The notes beneath the pieces were generated by a model. That model saw only the letters and a program-made list of their open reading frames with translations. It did not search any database and was not told the DNA's origin. This document shows, in pieces, positions 8,468 through 16,525 of a stretch of 30,966 nucleotides of DNA. Every line of letters begins with the position of its first letter. Within the stretch, counting starts at the first letter, position 1. The DNA is from a virus: IMG/VR virus record IMGVR_UViG_3300030685_000071, positions 1 to 30,966 of that record; one strand, given 5' to 3'. Position numbers and translations under genes: made by a program.

Positions 8468-8731
8468 TTATTTTCTGGTTACATTTGCCCAGGCTAAAGC
8501 AAGCTCAACCGTAATATCAACGCTTTTTGATTTTTCATTTAAATAGTACCTGGCAAACTGTCTCATATCTTCAGGGGTGAATGTCGTCGGAAAAGGATCG
8601 CGTTCTGCTATCAATACACCATCTTTAGTATATACCTGAGTAATACACCTGACTGGGATCCCTTCAATGCCATCACCACGTCGTAAAAGCGTCGTGATAA
8701 CAACTTCTTTACATTCTACTTCTACTGCCAT
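8468..8731 (-). CDS. Small conserved phage protein, unknown function
   Basis: An 87-residue soluble protein, beta-prone in the first half and helical in the second. No motif or cofactor-binding residues stand out. It is the last gene of the early operon, after the SSB-like gene, and its leader carries a 37-bp element (8744-8780) that also precedes the 163-residue gene. Together with the SSB-like gene it is bracketed by 36-bp inverted repeats. A DNA-metabolism role is possible from context only. Confidence 0.65.
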   Translation of the reverse strand: MAVEVECKEVVITTLLRRGDGIEGIPVRCITQVYTKDGVLIAERDPFPTTFTPEDMRQFARYYLNEKSKSVDITVELALAWANVTRK

Positions 8732-8743
8732 ATTTTTAATTAT

Positions 8744-8780
8744 TTTAAATAGTAAATAGTAAATGAATAAATAGTAAATT
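8744..8780 (-). repeat. 37-bp leader repeat, copy 1
   Basis: Identical at 36 of 37 positions to 11207-11243. On the minus strand it is built from TTTACTA heptamers and lies between the stop of the SSB-like gene and the start of the 87-residue gene. Confidence 0.85.
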
Positions 8781-8782
8781 AT

Positions 8783-9151
8783 TTAAAATGGTAAATCACT
8801 CCCTTCCACTCCGGGATCAACCACCAGTTCTTCGGCAGCTGGTTGCATAGTAGCATGGATAATGGGTTTTAATCCACCAAGTATTGGTAATGCTTTCTTT
8901 TGATCTTCTGTCAATGCTTCATACTCTGCTTTGTCCTTGCTAAGTTTTACAAGGTGAGTCTGGTCGTACTTAGGTTCCCTGATTTCAAACGCCGATAGGT
9001 TAAGGTATACACCCTTTTCGCCTACATATAACCCACTGCCTTCAATTGGTATAATAAGGCAATTCTTCTTAACTCCCGTCTTTCCTGTTAATACGGTCAG
9101 GGTAGCATCTTTGATTTTGATTAAATCTACTTTGATTGATAAATTACTCAT
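8783..9151 (-). CDS. Putative phage single-stranded DNA-binding protein
   Basis: A 122-residue protein that probably coats single-stranded DNA during phage replication. The body (residues 1-60) is beta-rich with many hydrophobic and basic residues, and it ends in an acidic, flexible tail closing with SDLPF. An acidic tail ending in Pro-Phe is the hallmark of bacterial SSB C-termini, which recruit partner proteins. The fold is not recognisable as a classic SSB OB-fold by eye, so this is inferred from the tail, the size and the nearby primase. A similar Pro-Phe end closes the primase at 11246. Confidence 0.6.
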   Translation of the reverse strand: MSNLSIKVDLIKIKDATLTVLTGKTGVKKNCLIIPIEGSGLYVGEKGVYLNLSAFEIREPKYDQTHLVKLSKDKAEYEALTEDQKKALPILGGLKPIIHATMQPAAEELVVDPGVEGSDLPF

Positions 9152-9194
9152 GATTTATTTTATTTAATTGATTAATTATAAATACTTGGTCTTG

Positions 9195-9230
9195 TTCTTA
9201 CTCCCCTTTAGGGGTTGGGGGTTCTTCTTT
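9195..9230 (-). repeat. 36-bp inverted repeat, right arm
   Basis: Exact inverse copy of 8275-8310. It abuts the stop codon of the 107-residue gene. A related 24-base core (23 of 24 identical) lies at 25917-25940. Confidence 0.85.
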
Positions 9231-9553
9231 TATAAATAATTTGAATAATACACTTCACAAATAAATTCCACCTCTGCCGGCAGTTTCTTTACCCCAACAA
9301 TCACAGCCATTCCCCTGGCGGCCATCTCATACAATTGTTGGTTGATATTAGGCGATTTACGGAAGTTATGCAGGTCACAGAACACAAAGAACGCTCCTGG
9401 TATATTGCACTCATACGGAGTAGGCTTTATCAGTTTTCCGGCATCGCCCAGGGTAAGTGCAAAGCCTGCCTCCACTGCTAACTTTTGCAGGATCTTTTTC
9501 CGGATAACAGGATCCGGAGAAATGGCTACAATAATTTTATTTTGCTTTTGCAT
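9230..9553 (-). CDS. Small phage protein, unknown function
   Basis: I start this gene at the ATG at 9553, giving 107 residues. The longer frame from 9646 would overlap the upstream gene by more than 100 bases and adds a segment unlike the rest. The product begins with a hydrophobic strand (NKIIVAIS, residues 4-11) followed by a basic helix, and later has strands GAFFVFCD and GMAVIVGV. This alternating alpha/beta pattern recalls a Rossmann or P-loop fold, but the classic GKS/T loop is missing. No function is assigned. The start overlaps the stop of the upstream gene by 17 bases. Confidence 0.55.
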   Translation of the reverse strand: MQKQNKIIVAISPDPVIRKKILQKLAVEAGFALTLGDAGKLIKPTPYECNIPGAFFVFCDLHNFRKSPNINQQLYEMAARGMAVIVGVKKLPAEVEFICEVYYSNYL

Positions 9554-9959
9554 GATAAAATTTGCTTGGGTGGAATTGACAATTTTTATTTTCTGAACAA
9601 CCTCCAAATACGGCCTTACAATAACTGTCATTACCACAATCAGCACAAGTAATATTATCTTGAAGAATCATGTTATATTGAGCTATAAAATCAGTTCTAT
9701 ATTTATTATAGCATTTATGAACCCTGTTAGGATCTTTATTTTCATTATAATAGAAAGTCCAATAATCACCATTTTCAAATCCAGTTATAGTATGTTCAAG
9801 ATTCCAATGTTCGTCATGCTGGCCAGTTAAAGTCTTAATTGTAACTTCTAAGTCATTATCTTCCTCATTTACATTTATTATTTTTACATAACCTTCGAAA
9901 TGAATTGATTTGAAATAAGTGTTACAATTAAGTTCAATTGATATTTTTTTCTTTTTCAT
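9537..9959 (-). CDS. Cysteine-containing small phage protein, unknown function
   Basis: A 140-residue protein with a lysine-rich start, a beta-rich middle, and five cysteines in the last third (CADCGNDSYC, then C, then C before FHPSKF). These could bind a metal. The gene looks more AT-rich than its neighbours, which may point to separate acquisition. Its start overlaps the stop of the ASCH-like gene by 4 bases (ATGA), so the two are probably translated together. I do not recognise the family. Confidence 0.6.
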   Translation of the reverse strand: MKKKKISIELNCNTYFKSIHFEGYVKIINVNEEDNDLEVTIKTLTGQHDEHWNLEHTITGFENGDYWTFYYNENKDPNRVHKCYNKYRTDFIAQYNMILQDNITCADCGNDSYCKAVFGGCSENKNCQFHPSKFYHAKAK

Positions 9960-10684
9960 GGCTTCTCAATGCGTTTAAATTCATAAATTAACACCCAGGG
10001 ATTCAGATCAAAACTTTCAACTCCGTTAATTTTACACCATAGAAGAATAAAGCTGAATTTGAATGGACCACAAGGTTTTGGAAGGTTTGATTTAGATCCT
10101 TTCAGATATTTTATTTCATTAGCAGAATTCCATTCACTTGCACCTTCACCTTCGGCATCTTTTTCACGAATATCCATCAATCGTTCACAACGAACTCCGG
10201 TACATTCCAACCAAATACGTGCAGCCACCTTTGGCATGAATAAGGAAGTCCTTTTAAACCATGAACCTCGTTTGAAAATTTTACTTGTTTCAAACTTTTC
10301 AGGCTTATTGTCTTCATACAAATAAGTTCGTTTATCAAAAAGCAAAGTATTATCAATAAATCTTCTCTTTGTCTTACCTGTTTTTGTAAATCCTTCTGAT
10401 ATCCAATATCCGGACGCATAGAATGCTTCTCTTACCCAAATATGATCACCGTTCTGACATCGGGTTTTCAGAGATAAATTCATACCAGATTTATGTATAA
10501 AAACACAATAATATTGACCTATTAAAGTATTTAAATTAACTTCATTTATCATATGTATGAATGCCCAGTTATCCGGATCTTCATTTACTTTCTCCAAACC
10601 CGCGGTCCTGCGAGTCTGGTTTTTCTTTCCTTCCTGAATGGCCTGGACCATTGACGTGGAAAATAAGATAGGGAGTTCTTTCAT
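9956..10684 (-). CDS. ASCH-domain-like phage protein
   Basis: A 242-residue protein whose start (LPILFSTSMVQAI, then GKKNQTRR at residues 19-26) and later NGDHIWVREAFY (about 79-90) match a phage family related to the ASCH/PUA-like RNA-binding fold. ASCH proteins bind RNA or act on modified nucleosides; the role of the phage members is not established. A KVAARIWLE strand and an acidic helix (about 150-180) also fit. It is coupled to the next gene by an ATGA overlap and follows the 163-residue gene with only 3 bases between them, so it belongs to the early operon. Confidence 0.7.
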   Translation of the reverse strand: MKELPILFSTSMVQAIQEGKKNQTRRTAGLEKVNEDPDNWAFIHMINEVNLNTLIGQYYCVFIHKSGMNLSLKTRCQNGDHIWVREAFYASGYWISEGFTKTGKTKRRFIDNTLLFDKRTYLYEDNKPEKFETSKIFKRGSWFKRTSLFMPKVAARIWLECTGVRCERLMDIREKDAEGEGASEWNSANEIKYLKGSKSNLPKPCGPFKFSFILLWCKINGVESFDLNPWVLIYEFKRIEKP

Positions 10685-10687
10685 AGC

Positions 10688-11179
10688 TTATCCAATTATA
10701 TGTTCGTAAATTTCATAATTCCCAATATCACTATCCTCCAGTTGCATTATATGATCTAATACTTCACCGTCAGGATCTATTGTTGGATCCAATATATTAT
10801 AAAAGAAATTCTGACTTTCTTCTATATCCGGTTTATATACTAAATAGTATTTTTTTGGCTTCACTATGCTTTTTTTCTCTTCCAGAAGAACCTTTTTAAG
10901 TGCCGGAAGTATTTCCTCAGAATAACGTTTAACAGCCTGTTCAATTTGTTTAGTCCTGGGCATATTATACATACCTTGAATAATTTTATTGGCAAAATAC
11001 TCAGTTTGGATTGAAAGGATAAACTCTTTAAATGATTTTCCTGTACTTCTCCAGGCATACGAAAAATTTCCGTAATCAGTTACTGATCCTAACAATCCAT
11101 CACTGGTTAAAACTACCTGACCAAGCCACTGGCCTTCCTCCGTCCGTAAAGTGTAACTGTCCGTTCTAATTTCTTTCAT
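10688..11179 (-). CDS. Conserved phage early protein, unknown function
   Basis: A 163-residue protein with a beta-rich N-terminal half containing VVLTSDG and TDYGNFSYAWRS (about residues 22-45), then a helical part and an acidic C-terminus. The N-terminal pattern is one I associate with phage proteins of unknown function next to replication genes. Its leader carries the 37-bp element also found before the 87-residue gene. It lies directly downstream of the primase gene. No catalytic residues are evident. Confidence 0.65.
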   Translation of the reverse strand: MKEIRTDSYTLRTEEGQWLGQVVLTSDGLLGSVTDYGNFSYAWRSTGKSFKEFILSIQTEYFANKIIQGMYNMPRTKQIEQAVKRYSEEILPALKKVLLEEKKSIVKPKKYYLVYKPDIEESQNFFYNILDPTIDPDGEVLDHIMQLEDSDIGNYEIYEHIIG

Positions 11180-11206
11180 AACATTGTTTGATTTAATTGA
11201 TTTATT

Positions 11207-11243
11207 TTTAAATAGTAAATAGTAAATGACTAAATAGTAAATT
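11207..11243 (-). repeat. 37-bp leader repeat, copy 2
   Basis: Matches 8744-8780 at 36 of 37 positions. It begins 3 bases past the stop of the primase gene and precedes the 163-residue gene. In both copies the element follows a gene whose product ends in Pro-Phe. Confidence 0.85.
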
Positions 11244-11245
11244 CA

Positions 11246-14200
11246 TTAAAATGGTTTTTCATCCGGATTAGATGGTAATATTTCATTCCCTTCAGTAATC
11301 ATCGGCGCATCGGCCGCCGTAATTGGTCGGTTGCCAATCCAGAAATATTCAATACCTCCTGATTTATCATCCATGTCGGGTTTGCCATCTTTATCATACT
11401 TCAGAGGTTTTCCGCTCTGTGGGTCCAACATGTGTGGGTTGAATGCATATCCTTTCCATACGCAAAATGCTTTGATCTTATTTTTAAAGGCATTCGGAGA
11501 TACCAGTTTGGGGTTAAGGTTCGAATACTTCAGGTAATCATCATTCAGGAACTTACGTTTAAGTTTAGTATTCATTTTGTCCACGTCACTAAAATACTCA
11601 TCCGCCCAGGCAAGGAATGTTTCACCCATATCCTGCCGGAGCTGGCGACTTTCGATACGTTCGCGCGGTGCCTGTACAACTCCATACTTGAGGTAAATTT
11701 GCAGGCAGTTGGCCAACAGGTTCCAGAATAAGTTCCATTGATCAAAGTCCCAGTCATCAAAGAACAGACCGCCAAAATCATCCTTAGGCTTATGCTCATC
11801 ATTGTAGAAGTCACCGAATGCAATAATGTACTGCCGGTCGAGAAAACTCGAACCACGGCCATTCAAGGCATGATTGGTGGTGAGGTATATCTTTCCGGAT
11901 TGATTGAACGGAATGGTGAAGCGTTTTCCTCCTTTGCAGTTCACATTCCAGTCACCGGTGATATTGGCAAATAAAAATTCAAGGCTGAAATTAGTCCGAA
12001 CATCATCCACAAAAATACATTTCGTTTTCTCTGTCATTCCATCCCATATAAAAGGATCGCTTTCAATCTCTTTCTTCTTACCATCAATATACAGGGTTGG
12101 GTTAATATGCTTTTGCGCTTCACCCAGTATCGATTTGCCGGTTCGTCCGTTCGATTGTCCAACTTCCGATTGCTTACCGTCCATGGCAACAACGGCGCGC
12201 GAAACGGACCTATCCTTTGCCGACAAAGCCATATATCCCATTGCTGCAAGTTTCGAAATCAGGTGAAGCGTGTTTTCGTGCAATTCATCCGGATCAACTG
12301 TTATCCCGGTTTCGCCAGCAGCAATTTGTTTTTCTTTTCTCCAGGTAAAGTTTGAAGTATTGATCAGGAACTGGAGGAACTGGCACCGCTTCCCCTCCGG
12401 ACTGAGTTTAAAAGTAAAACGGGTGTCATCAATCAGATCCACTTCAATAAGAGGTTGGTAAATGCGAATTTCAGGATCCTTATTTGGTTTACAATTCAAT
12501 GTCGCAGGGAAATCATGTTTCTGATCATCCCAAATATTATAAGGCACGGCTGTATAATCAAGTTCTTTAACCTCATTTGGTCGAACCTCCCAGCATCGTT
12601 CTCTGAAATAAAGGCGTTGATATTCCCTGGTTGGTTCTTCGAATACAGGTTTATTAAAAACAAGGTTACTCAGCTTGTCAGGTCCCAAATATTGCACCCC
12701 GCCTTTGTATATCATTTCCAAAACATCTTCATTGGCTGATACTTTAGTAAAATCAGTTACATAATCACGAATTTCGAAAGGTTCAACGGTCCTGACTGTA
12801 GGATGGTTAATGTGAATAAACTGATAGGTCTTACCATCCAGGTTCATCATGCGATAATAACCACGATTTTGTAGGAAAGTAAAACAACGGCCATATTTGA
12901 ATTCATAGGTTGTTGCTTTTGCATTTCCATTCCGGTCTATTCCATTTACTTCCTGCCAGTATTTTTCATCACTCTCAAGGGGTTGTGCACTTTCAATTTC
13001 ACCTTTTTCATTCAACTTCCAAATATGTCGGCCAATACGGAATTTAGGTAAAGCCCTTAAAACGGAAGAATGCTCTTTAGCAAATGCAGTTGGGTTATTC
13101 AGATGCCATATTTCCTGTATTTTGGTGTCATTTACAGCAGTTATTTTGAAAAGCTGAAGATATTTACCGGTTAGGTTCTTTTCATTGATAAGCCAATTCA
13201 AATCTGACAATAATAGGTCAGGAGTTTCTTTTAATGTATTGGCTAAAAGATCATCAATTCCCTTATCTTTTCCTTCGTTAGGTTGAACATGCCCAACGTA
13301 TATTTCAACAGATATTTCACGGTTCTCAAGGCTTTTAATATATTCCTTGAAATTCTTTGCAGCATAATAAAAATTGCGTGGCCGTTGATCAACCGAATCA
13401 TTTATCTTTATCGAGTTTGATAGATCATTCCAATCAGCATCAAAAAGCAATGACACCTTTTTGACATCCGCCTTCTGAATAATTGTTATCAAATCGACCG
13501 GAAGTTGGCTGTCATGTGCAAGGTTTTGAATTCCGGCAATACCAACAGACCAAATACCATGTTTGCATGCTTTTTCGGCTTTCTTTTCGCCTTCCTGAAT
13601 GAATAAATGATCTATCTTTCCACCGGTCTTAATATGGATTCTTAGTTTCTCAGGAATATATATAAAATTACCTGAGCCATACGGAGACTTGTATTTAACA
13701 GGTTTCCCTTTTCCATCCTTATGTTCATCCGGGAATTGAAACCGAACACGAATAAAATCTTTTGTTTTACCGGTTGGCTTTCCTTTCTCATTGACTACCT
13801 CGTACTGGCAAGGTTTCCCATCAAGATCATAATACTCGATAATAACATCATCCCCTTCAATCGGATCATAGAATTTATTAAATGTTCCTGGACGAAACAT
13901 TTTTTTATCGGTAGTCGTATGATTTTCGGTAATTGTGATGATTTTGCTTTGAACATCAGCGTAAGTAAGACCCGATTGAAATAACATTCGGTCACAAAAA
14001 GTACTCGATTTTTTAGGCTCTTTTTTACCTGTTACTTTTTTTGTTGTTACAACCGGTATATCGGCTATAATACTATATTTATGATTCAGGTATTCCAATG
14101 CTTCATGAAAGGGCATGTTCTGACCTTCCATTAAAAAATGTGAAGCTGTATAACCACTAATCTTTTTACATTTAAAACAACCGAATGCCTTTTTAACTGA

Positions 14201-14356
14201 GTTTAATTTAAAGGTATATTCACCCTTACAAATTGGACATTCCCCTGAAAACTCATTATTTTTCTTTCGTAATATGATAAAATCACCGATTACGTCAACC
14301 AACCTGTCATTCGTGGCTTCTAATATCTTATCCCTATCGTGGTCGTTATAATACAT
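11246..14356 (-). CDS. Replicative primase-helicase (zinc finger, Toprim, SF3-like helicase)
   Basis: A 1036-residue replication protein expected to lay RNA primers and unwind phage DNA. Near the N-terminus a CHC2-type zinc-ribbon has cysteines at 40, 43, 60 and 63 (CPIC and CFKC). A Toprim domain follows, with LFIQEGEKKAEKA near 250 and LLFDADWND near 302. The C-terminal part is a D5/SF3-like helicase with a Walker A loop GRTGKS near 738, acidic motif CIFVDDVR near 780 and sensor-like YLTTNHALNGRG near 828. The protein ends in DEKPF, resembling an SSB tail. Lengths of about 800-1000 are normal for such fusions. It sits in the middle of the early operon. Confidence 0.9.
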   Translation of the reverse strand: MYYNDHDRDKILEATNDRLVDVIGDFIILRKKNNEFSGECPICKGEYTFKLNSVKKAFGCFKCKKISGYTASHFLMEGQNMPFHEALEYLNHKYSIIADIPVVTTKKVTGKKEPKKSSTFCDRMLFQSGLTYADVQSKIITITENHTTTDKKMFRPGTFNKFYDPIEGDDVIIEYYDLDGKPCQYEVVNEKGKPTGKTKDFIRVRFQFPDEHKDGKGKPVKYKSPYGSGNFIYIPEKLRIHIKTGGKIDHLFIQEGEKKAEKACKHGIWSVGIAGIQNLAHDSQLPVDLITIIQKADVKKVSLLFDADWNDLSNSIKINDSVDQRPRNFYYAAKNFKEYIKSLENREISVEIYVGHVQPNEGKDKGIDDLLANTLKETPDLLLSDLNWLINEKNLTGKYLQLFKITAVNDTKIQEIWHLNNPTAFAKEHSSVLRALPKFRIGRHIWKLNEKGEIESAQPLESDEKYWQEVNGIDRNGNAKATTYEFKYGRCFTFLQNRGYYRMMNLDGKTYQFIHINHPTVRTVEPFEIRDYVTDFTKVSANEDVLEMIYKGGVQYLGPDKLSNLVFNKPVFEEPTREYQRLYFRERCWEVRPNEVKELDYTAVPYNIWDDQKHDFPATLNCKPNKDPEIRIYQPLIEVDLIDDTRFTFKLSPEGKRCQFLQFLINTSNFTWRKEKQIAAGETGITVDPDELHENTLHLISKLAAMGYMALSAKDRSVSRAVVAMDGKQSEVGQSNGRTGKSILGEAQKHINPTLYIDGKKKEIESDPFIWDGMTEKTKCIFVDDVRTNFSLEFLFANITGDWNVNCKGGKRFTIPFNQSGKIYLTTNHALNGRGSSFLDRQYIIAFGDFYNDEHKPKDDFGGLFFDDWDFDQWNLFWNLLANCLQIYLKYGVVQAPRERIESRQLRQDMGETFLAWADEYFSDVDKMNTKLKRKFLNDDYLKYSNLNPKLVSPNAFKNKIKAFCVWKGYAFNPHMLDPQSGKPLKYDKDGKPDMDDKSGGIEYFWIGNRPITAADAPMITEGNEILPSNPDEKPF

Positions 14357-14359
14357 ATA

Positions 14360-14740
14360 TCAAATGTTTTCAAATAAATCAAGTTGTCTTACATCCATTG
14401 CCTCTTTGCCGGTAATTTTTAAATGCCTGCAAATAGCACTATATTCTTTCTCTGTGATCTTACGTTCACCTTTGTATAGTTGCCACCAGCGGCCTTGCCG
14501 GATACCGGTAAGTTGAAAGAATTGCTTTGTAGGCATAAAGTATTCCGGGAACGTAAATTTTGACGTGATAAGTCGGATAGTGAGGTTATCCTTTGAGTAG
14601 ACTTTGAAGCGCCGGCTCCGGTGTAGGAACAATCGGAGTTCCTCCTGATTCACTCCCAGTTCCTCGGCCATCTCCGGCAATTTCTTTAGTCCTACGTTTT
14701 GATCTAAGTAAGGCAAGCGATCTTTCCAAATTTTGTGCAT
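14360..14740 (-). CDS. Putative DNA-binding protein (helix-turn-helix-like)
   Basis: A 126-residue basic, helical protein with two possible helix-turn-helix units: one around residues 19-40 (LPEMAEELGVNQEELRLF) and one around 72-105 (FFQLTGIRQGRWWQLYKG). It lies 3 bases before the primase gene and may help load the primase or regulate the operon. Its first 155 bases overlap the end of the upstream gene in another reading frame, which is unusually long. An internal ATG at the MAEELG position is an alternative start but would only shorten the overlap. Confidence 0.6.
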   Translation of the reverse strand: MHKIWKDRLPYLDQNVGLKKLPEMAEELGVNQEELRLFLHRSRRFKVYSKDNLTIRLITSKFTFPEYFMPTKQFFQLTGIRQGRWWQLYKGERKITEKEYSAICRHLKITGKEAMDVRQLDLFENI

Positions 14741-15065
14741 CGAAATTTCTTTTTATAGTTGTATTTTCAGGGTTAAATTGATAACAGAACTGGCTTTCCG
14801 AAATAAAGCAACATGCTATTTTAATAAACAAGTCATAATTTACAGGTTCTACCCATGCCTCTACTGATAATGACTGATGAACTTTTAATTTGTCCAAAAA
14901 GTCATAAACGCTTTTCTTATATGCCCAAAATTCGGATTCACCCATTTTGACTATAAATTCAGTTATCCATGTTGGATCAGCGAGAGAAGCAGGTGCATGA
15001 GTAGATAGATTCATGATAGTAGATTGATTAAGTAAAATAAAATGTTTTTTCATTTCCGGTTCCAT
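14586..15065 (-). CDS. Phage early protein, unknown function
   Basis: Up to 159 residues; the ATG at 15014 (Met18) is an equally likely start and would remove the 38-base overlap with the gene upstream. The middle (about residues 30-95) is helical, with aromatic and cysteine residues and no clear motif. The last 30 residues are of low complexity, rich in G, S, T and P, and are read from DNA that also encodes the start of the 126-residue gene in another frame. The overlap may mean this C-terminus is not under strong constraint. No function is assigned. Confidence 0.5.
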   Translation of the reverse strand: MEPEMKKHFILLNQSTIMNLSTHAPASLADPTWITEFIVKMGESEFWAYKKSVYDFLDKLKVHQSLSVEAWVEPVNYDLFIKIACCFISESQFCYQFNPENTTIKRNFDAQNLERSLALLRSKRRTKEIAGDGRGTGSESGGTPIVPTPEPALQSLLKG

Positions 15066-15348
15066 ACTTCCTCGTTTTTATAGTTGCAAGGAAAGGAAAT
15101 GCTTCTTTTGGTACTTTATCCAGTATTTCTTTTATTGGTGCTGCATTCGTAAAAAATTTACGTTCTATGTTTTCATACCGTATTCGGACAACATATCTTC
15201 CTTTTCCATACTTGGTTTCGACATCAGGATCAAAATCAATAATTTCTATTTCGCAATTGGTTACTTCGGTAATTGAAATTTGTTGTACAGGGAATATGTT
15301 TTTGTTTTCAGTTTCTTTTATTCCAAGGTCAGAGAATGTTTTCATCAT
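15028..15348 (-). CDS. Small protein directly downstream of the DGR reverse transcriptase
   Basis: A 106-residue protein with alternating beta strands and several basic residues (KYGKGRYVVRIRYENIERKF, about residues 46-65) and an FFTNAAPIKEIL segment. The gene overlaps the end of the reverse transcriptase gene by 20 bases, so the two are probably co-translated. It could be a nucleic-acid-binding protein, either for replication or as a DGR accessory factor, but it does not look like the known accessory proteins Avd or HRDC. Function unknown. Confidence 0.55.
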   Translation of the reverse strand: MMKTFSDLGIKETENKNIFPVQQISITEVTNCEIEIIDFDPDVETKYGKGRYVVRIRYENIERKFFTNAAPIKEILDKVPKEAFPFLATIKTRKYGTGNEKTFYFT

Positions 15349-16315
15349 GTAATATTGTTTTTAATAAATGTCTCGAATTGCAATGCTTTGCCCAACCGAG
15401 CCAGGGACTAATCTGAATTTTATATTGCTTTTCATCCAGATTTTTTTTATTTAATTTAGCAACCTTCCTGCAGAATTTTTTTTTAATCGATTTTCGCATT
15501 AAAATATGCGTATGCCGGAACACATATCCGACAAAATCAATCCCTCGCTTATCTACCGGAAACACCTGGTAATTATCTTTTACCTGAAGGTTTAATCTGA
15601 CTGTCATATATTCGCTAATATCAATCAGTAAACTTTGCAAATAAGGCTTATCCGGTGCCAGTATCACAATATCATCTGCATATCGGTAATAGTACTTTAC
15701 TTTTTTATCCTCTTTCAGATAATGATCGAAATATGATAAATATAAGTTGGCAAAAAACTGAGAAAGATAATTCCCGATTGGAACCCCGGGCGCACTATCA
15801 ATTATACCATCAAGCAGATTTAAAAGCTTTGTATCCTTTATTTTCTTCCGGATGATACTTTTCAATATCTCATGATCAACACTAGGATAGAATTTTTTAA
15901 TATCAAGTTTCAGACAATAGGTAGTTTTTTCAACTTCATTTAAATCCCGTTTAATCGTTTTTAATACTCCGTTAATGCCTTTGCCCTTTATGCATGCATA
16001 ACTTTGTGAAATGAAAACTGACACCCATATTGGCTCCATGACATTCATTATTGCATGGTGAACTACTCTATCTCTAAATGGAAGCCGGTATACTGTTCTG
16101 ACCTTTGGATCAGTAATAGTAAAAATGCTGTATTCAGATGTTTTGTATGTTCCGTTCACCAGTTCTGCATGCAATTGGTTGATGTTGGCTTCCAGGTTCT
16201 TTTCAAAGAGCTTAACCCCATAACTATTGGACTTCCCTGATTTAGCCTTGTTACATGCTAAATACAGGTTATCCTGGCTGCATACTTGATCATATAAATT
16301 TCCTATTCTTTTCAT
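15329..16315 (-). CDS. DGR reverse transcriptase
   Basis: Error-prone reverse transcriptase of a diversity-generating retroelement. It copies the template repeat RNA and introduces random bases opposite adenines; the cDNA then replaces the variable repeats of the target genes. The 328-residue product has the palm motifs LDIKKFYPSVDH (Asp138), IGNYLSQ (180-186) and YADD (212-215). IGxxxSQ in place of QGxxxSP is diagnostic of the DGR branch. There is no maturase or nuclease domain, and the length is normal. The template repeat lies about 100 bases upstream on the same strand and the two target genes precede it, the standard DGR layout. Confidence 0.95.
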   Translation of the reverse strand: MKRIGNLYDQVCSQDNLYLACNKAKSGKSNSYGVKLFEKNLEANINQLHAELVNGTYKTSEYSIFTITDPKVRTVYRLPFRDRVVHHAIMNVMEPIWVSVFISQSYACIKGKGINGVLKTIKRDLNEVEKTTYCLKLDIKKFYPSVDHEILKSIIRKKIKDTKLLNLLDGIIDSAPGVPIGNYLSQFFANLYLSYFDHYLKEDKKVKYYYRYADDIVILAPDKPYLQSLLIDISEYMTVRLNLQVKDNYQVFPVDKRGIDFVGYVFRHTHILMRKSIKKKFCRKVAKLNKKNLDEKQYKIQISPWLGWAKHCNSRHLLKTILHDENIL

Positions 16316-16417
16316 GCTTTGCTTTTCGTATCGGAGCGTTCAGTTTCCCTACCAGTACCTTTTGAATTAGTTTTTTTTTGGCAAGTGCCAAGGTCTTTGT
16401 CTCTGTAAAATCTTTTA

Positions 16418-16495
16418 GCATAGGTGCGAGCTGTTCCCTGCATTCGCATTCGAGTTATCGTAATTCGTATCATTGAAAACGAAAGCCCTGGAGGA
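16418..16495 (-). repeat. DGR template repeat (TR)
   Basis: A 78-base block between the second target gene and the reverse transcriptase, aligned without gaps to both variable repeats. Read in the target frame it contains five AAT/AAC codons placed where the targets vary, plus other adenine codons. A TAA directly after the block shows it is not a target gene. Against VR1 there are 13 mismatches, 12 at template A; against VR2 there are 16, all at template A. The invariant bases are C, G and T apart from a few unmutated A. Confidence 0.95.
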
Positions 16496-16525
16496 CAACC
16501 CACAAAGACAAACAACCTTTAATCT

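Noticed and set aside
9554-9646. Longer start for the 107-residue gene
   Set aside because: It would overlap the upstream gene by over 100 bases and adds a segment that does not fit the rest of the protein.
11331-12739. Several plus-strand frames inside the primase gene
   Set aside because: All lie within the well-supported primase-helicase gene and lack recognisable protein features.
16312-16515. Frame of 67 residues covering the template repeat
   Set aside because: It is read in a different frame from the target proteins; the adenine-rich template and the mismatch pattern show the region is a DGR template.
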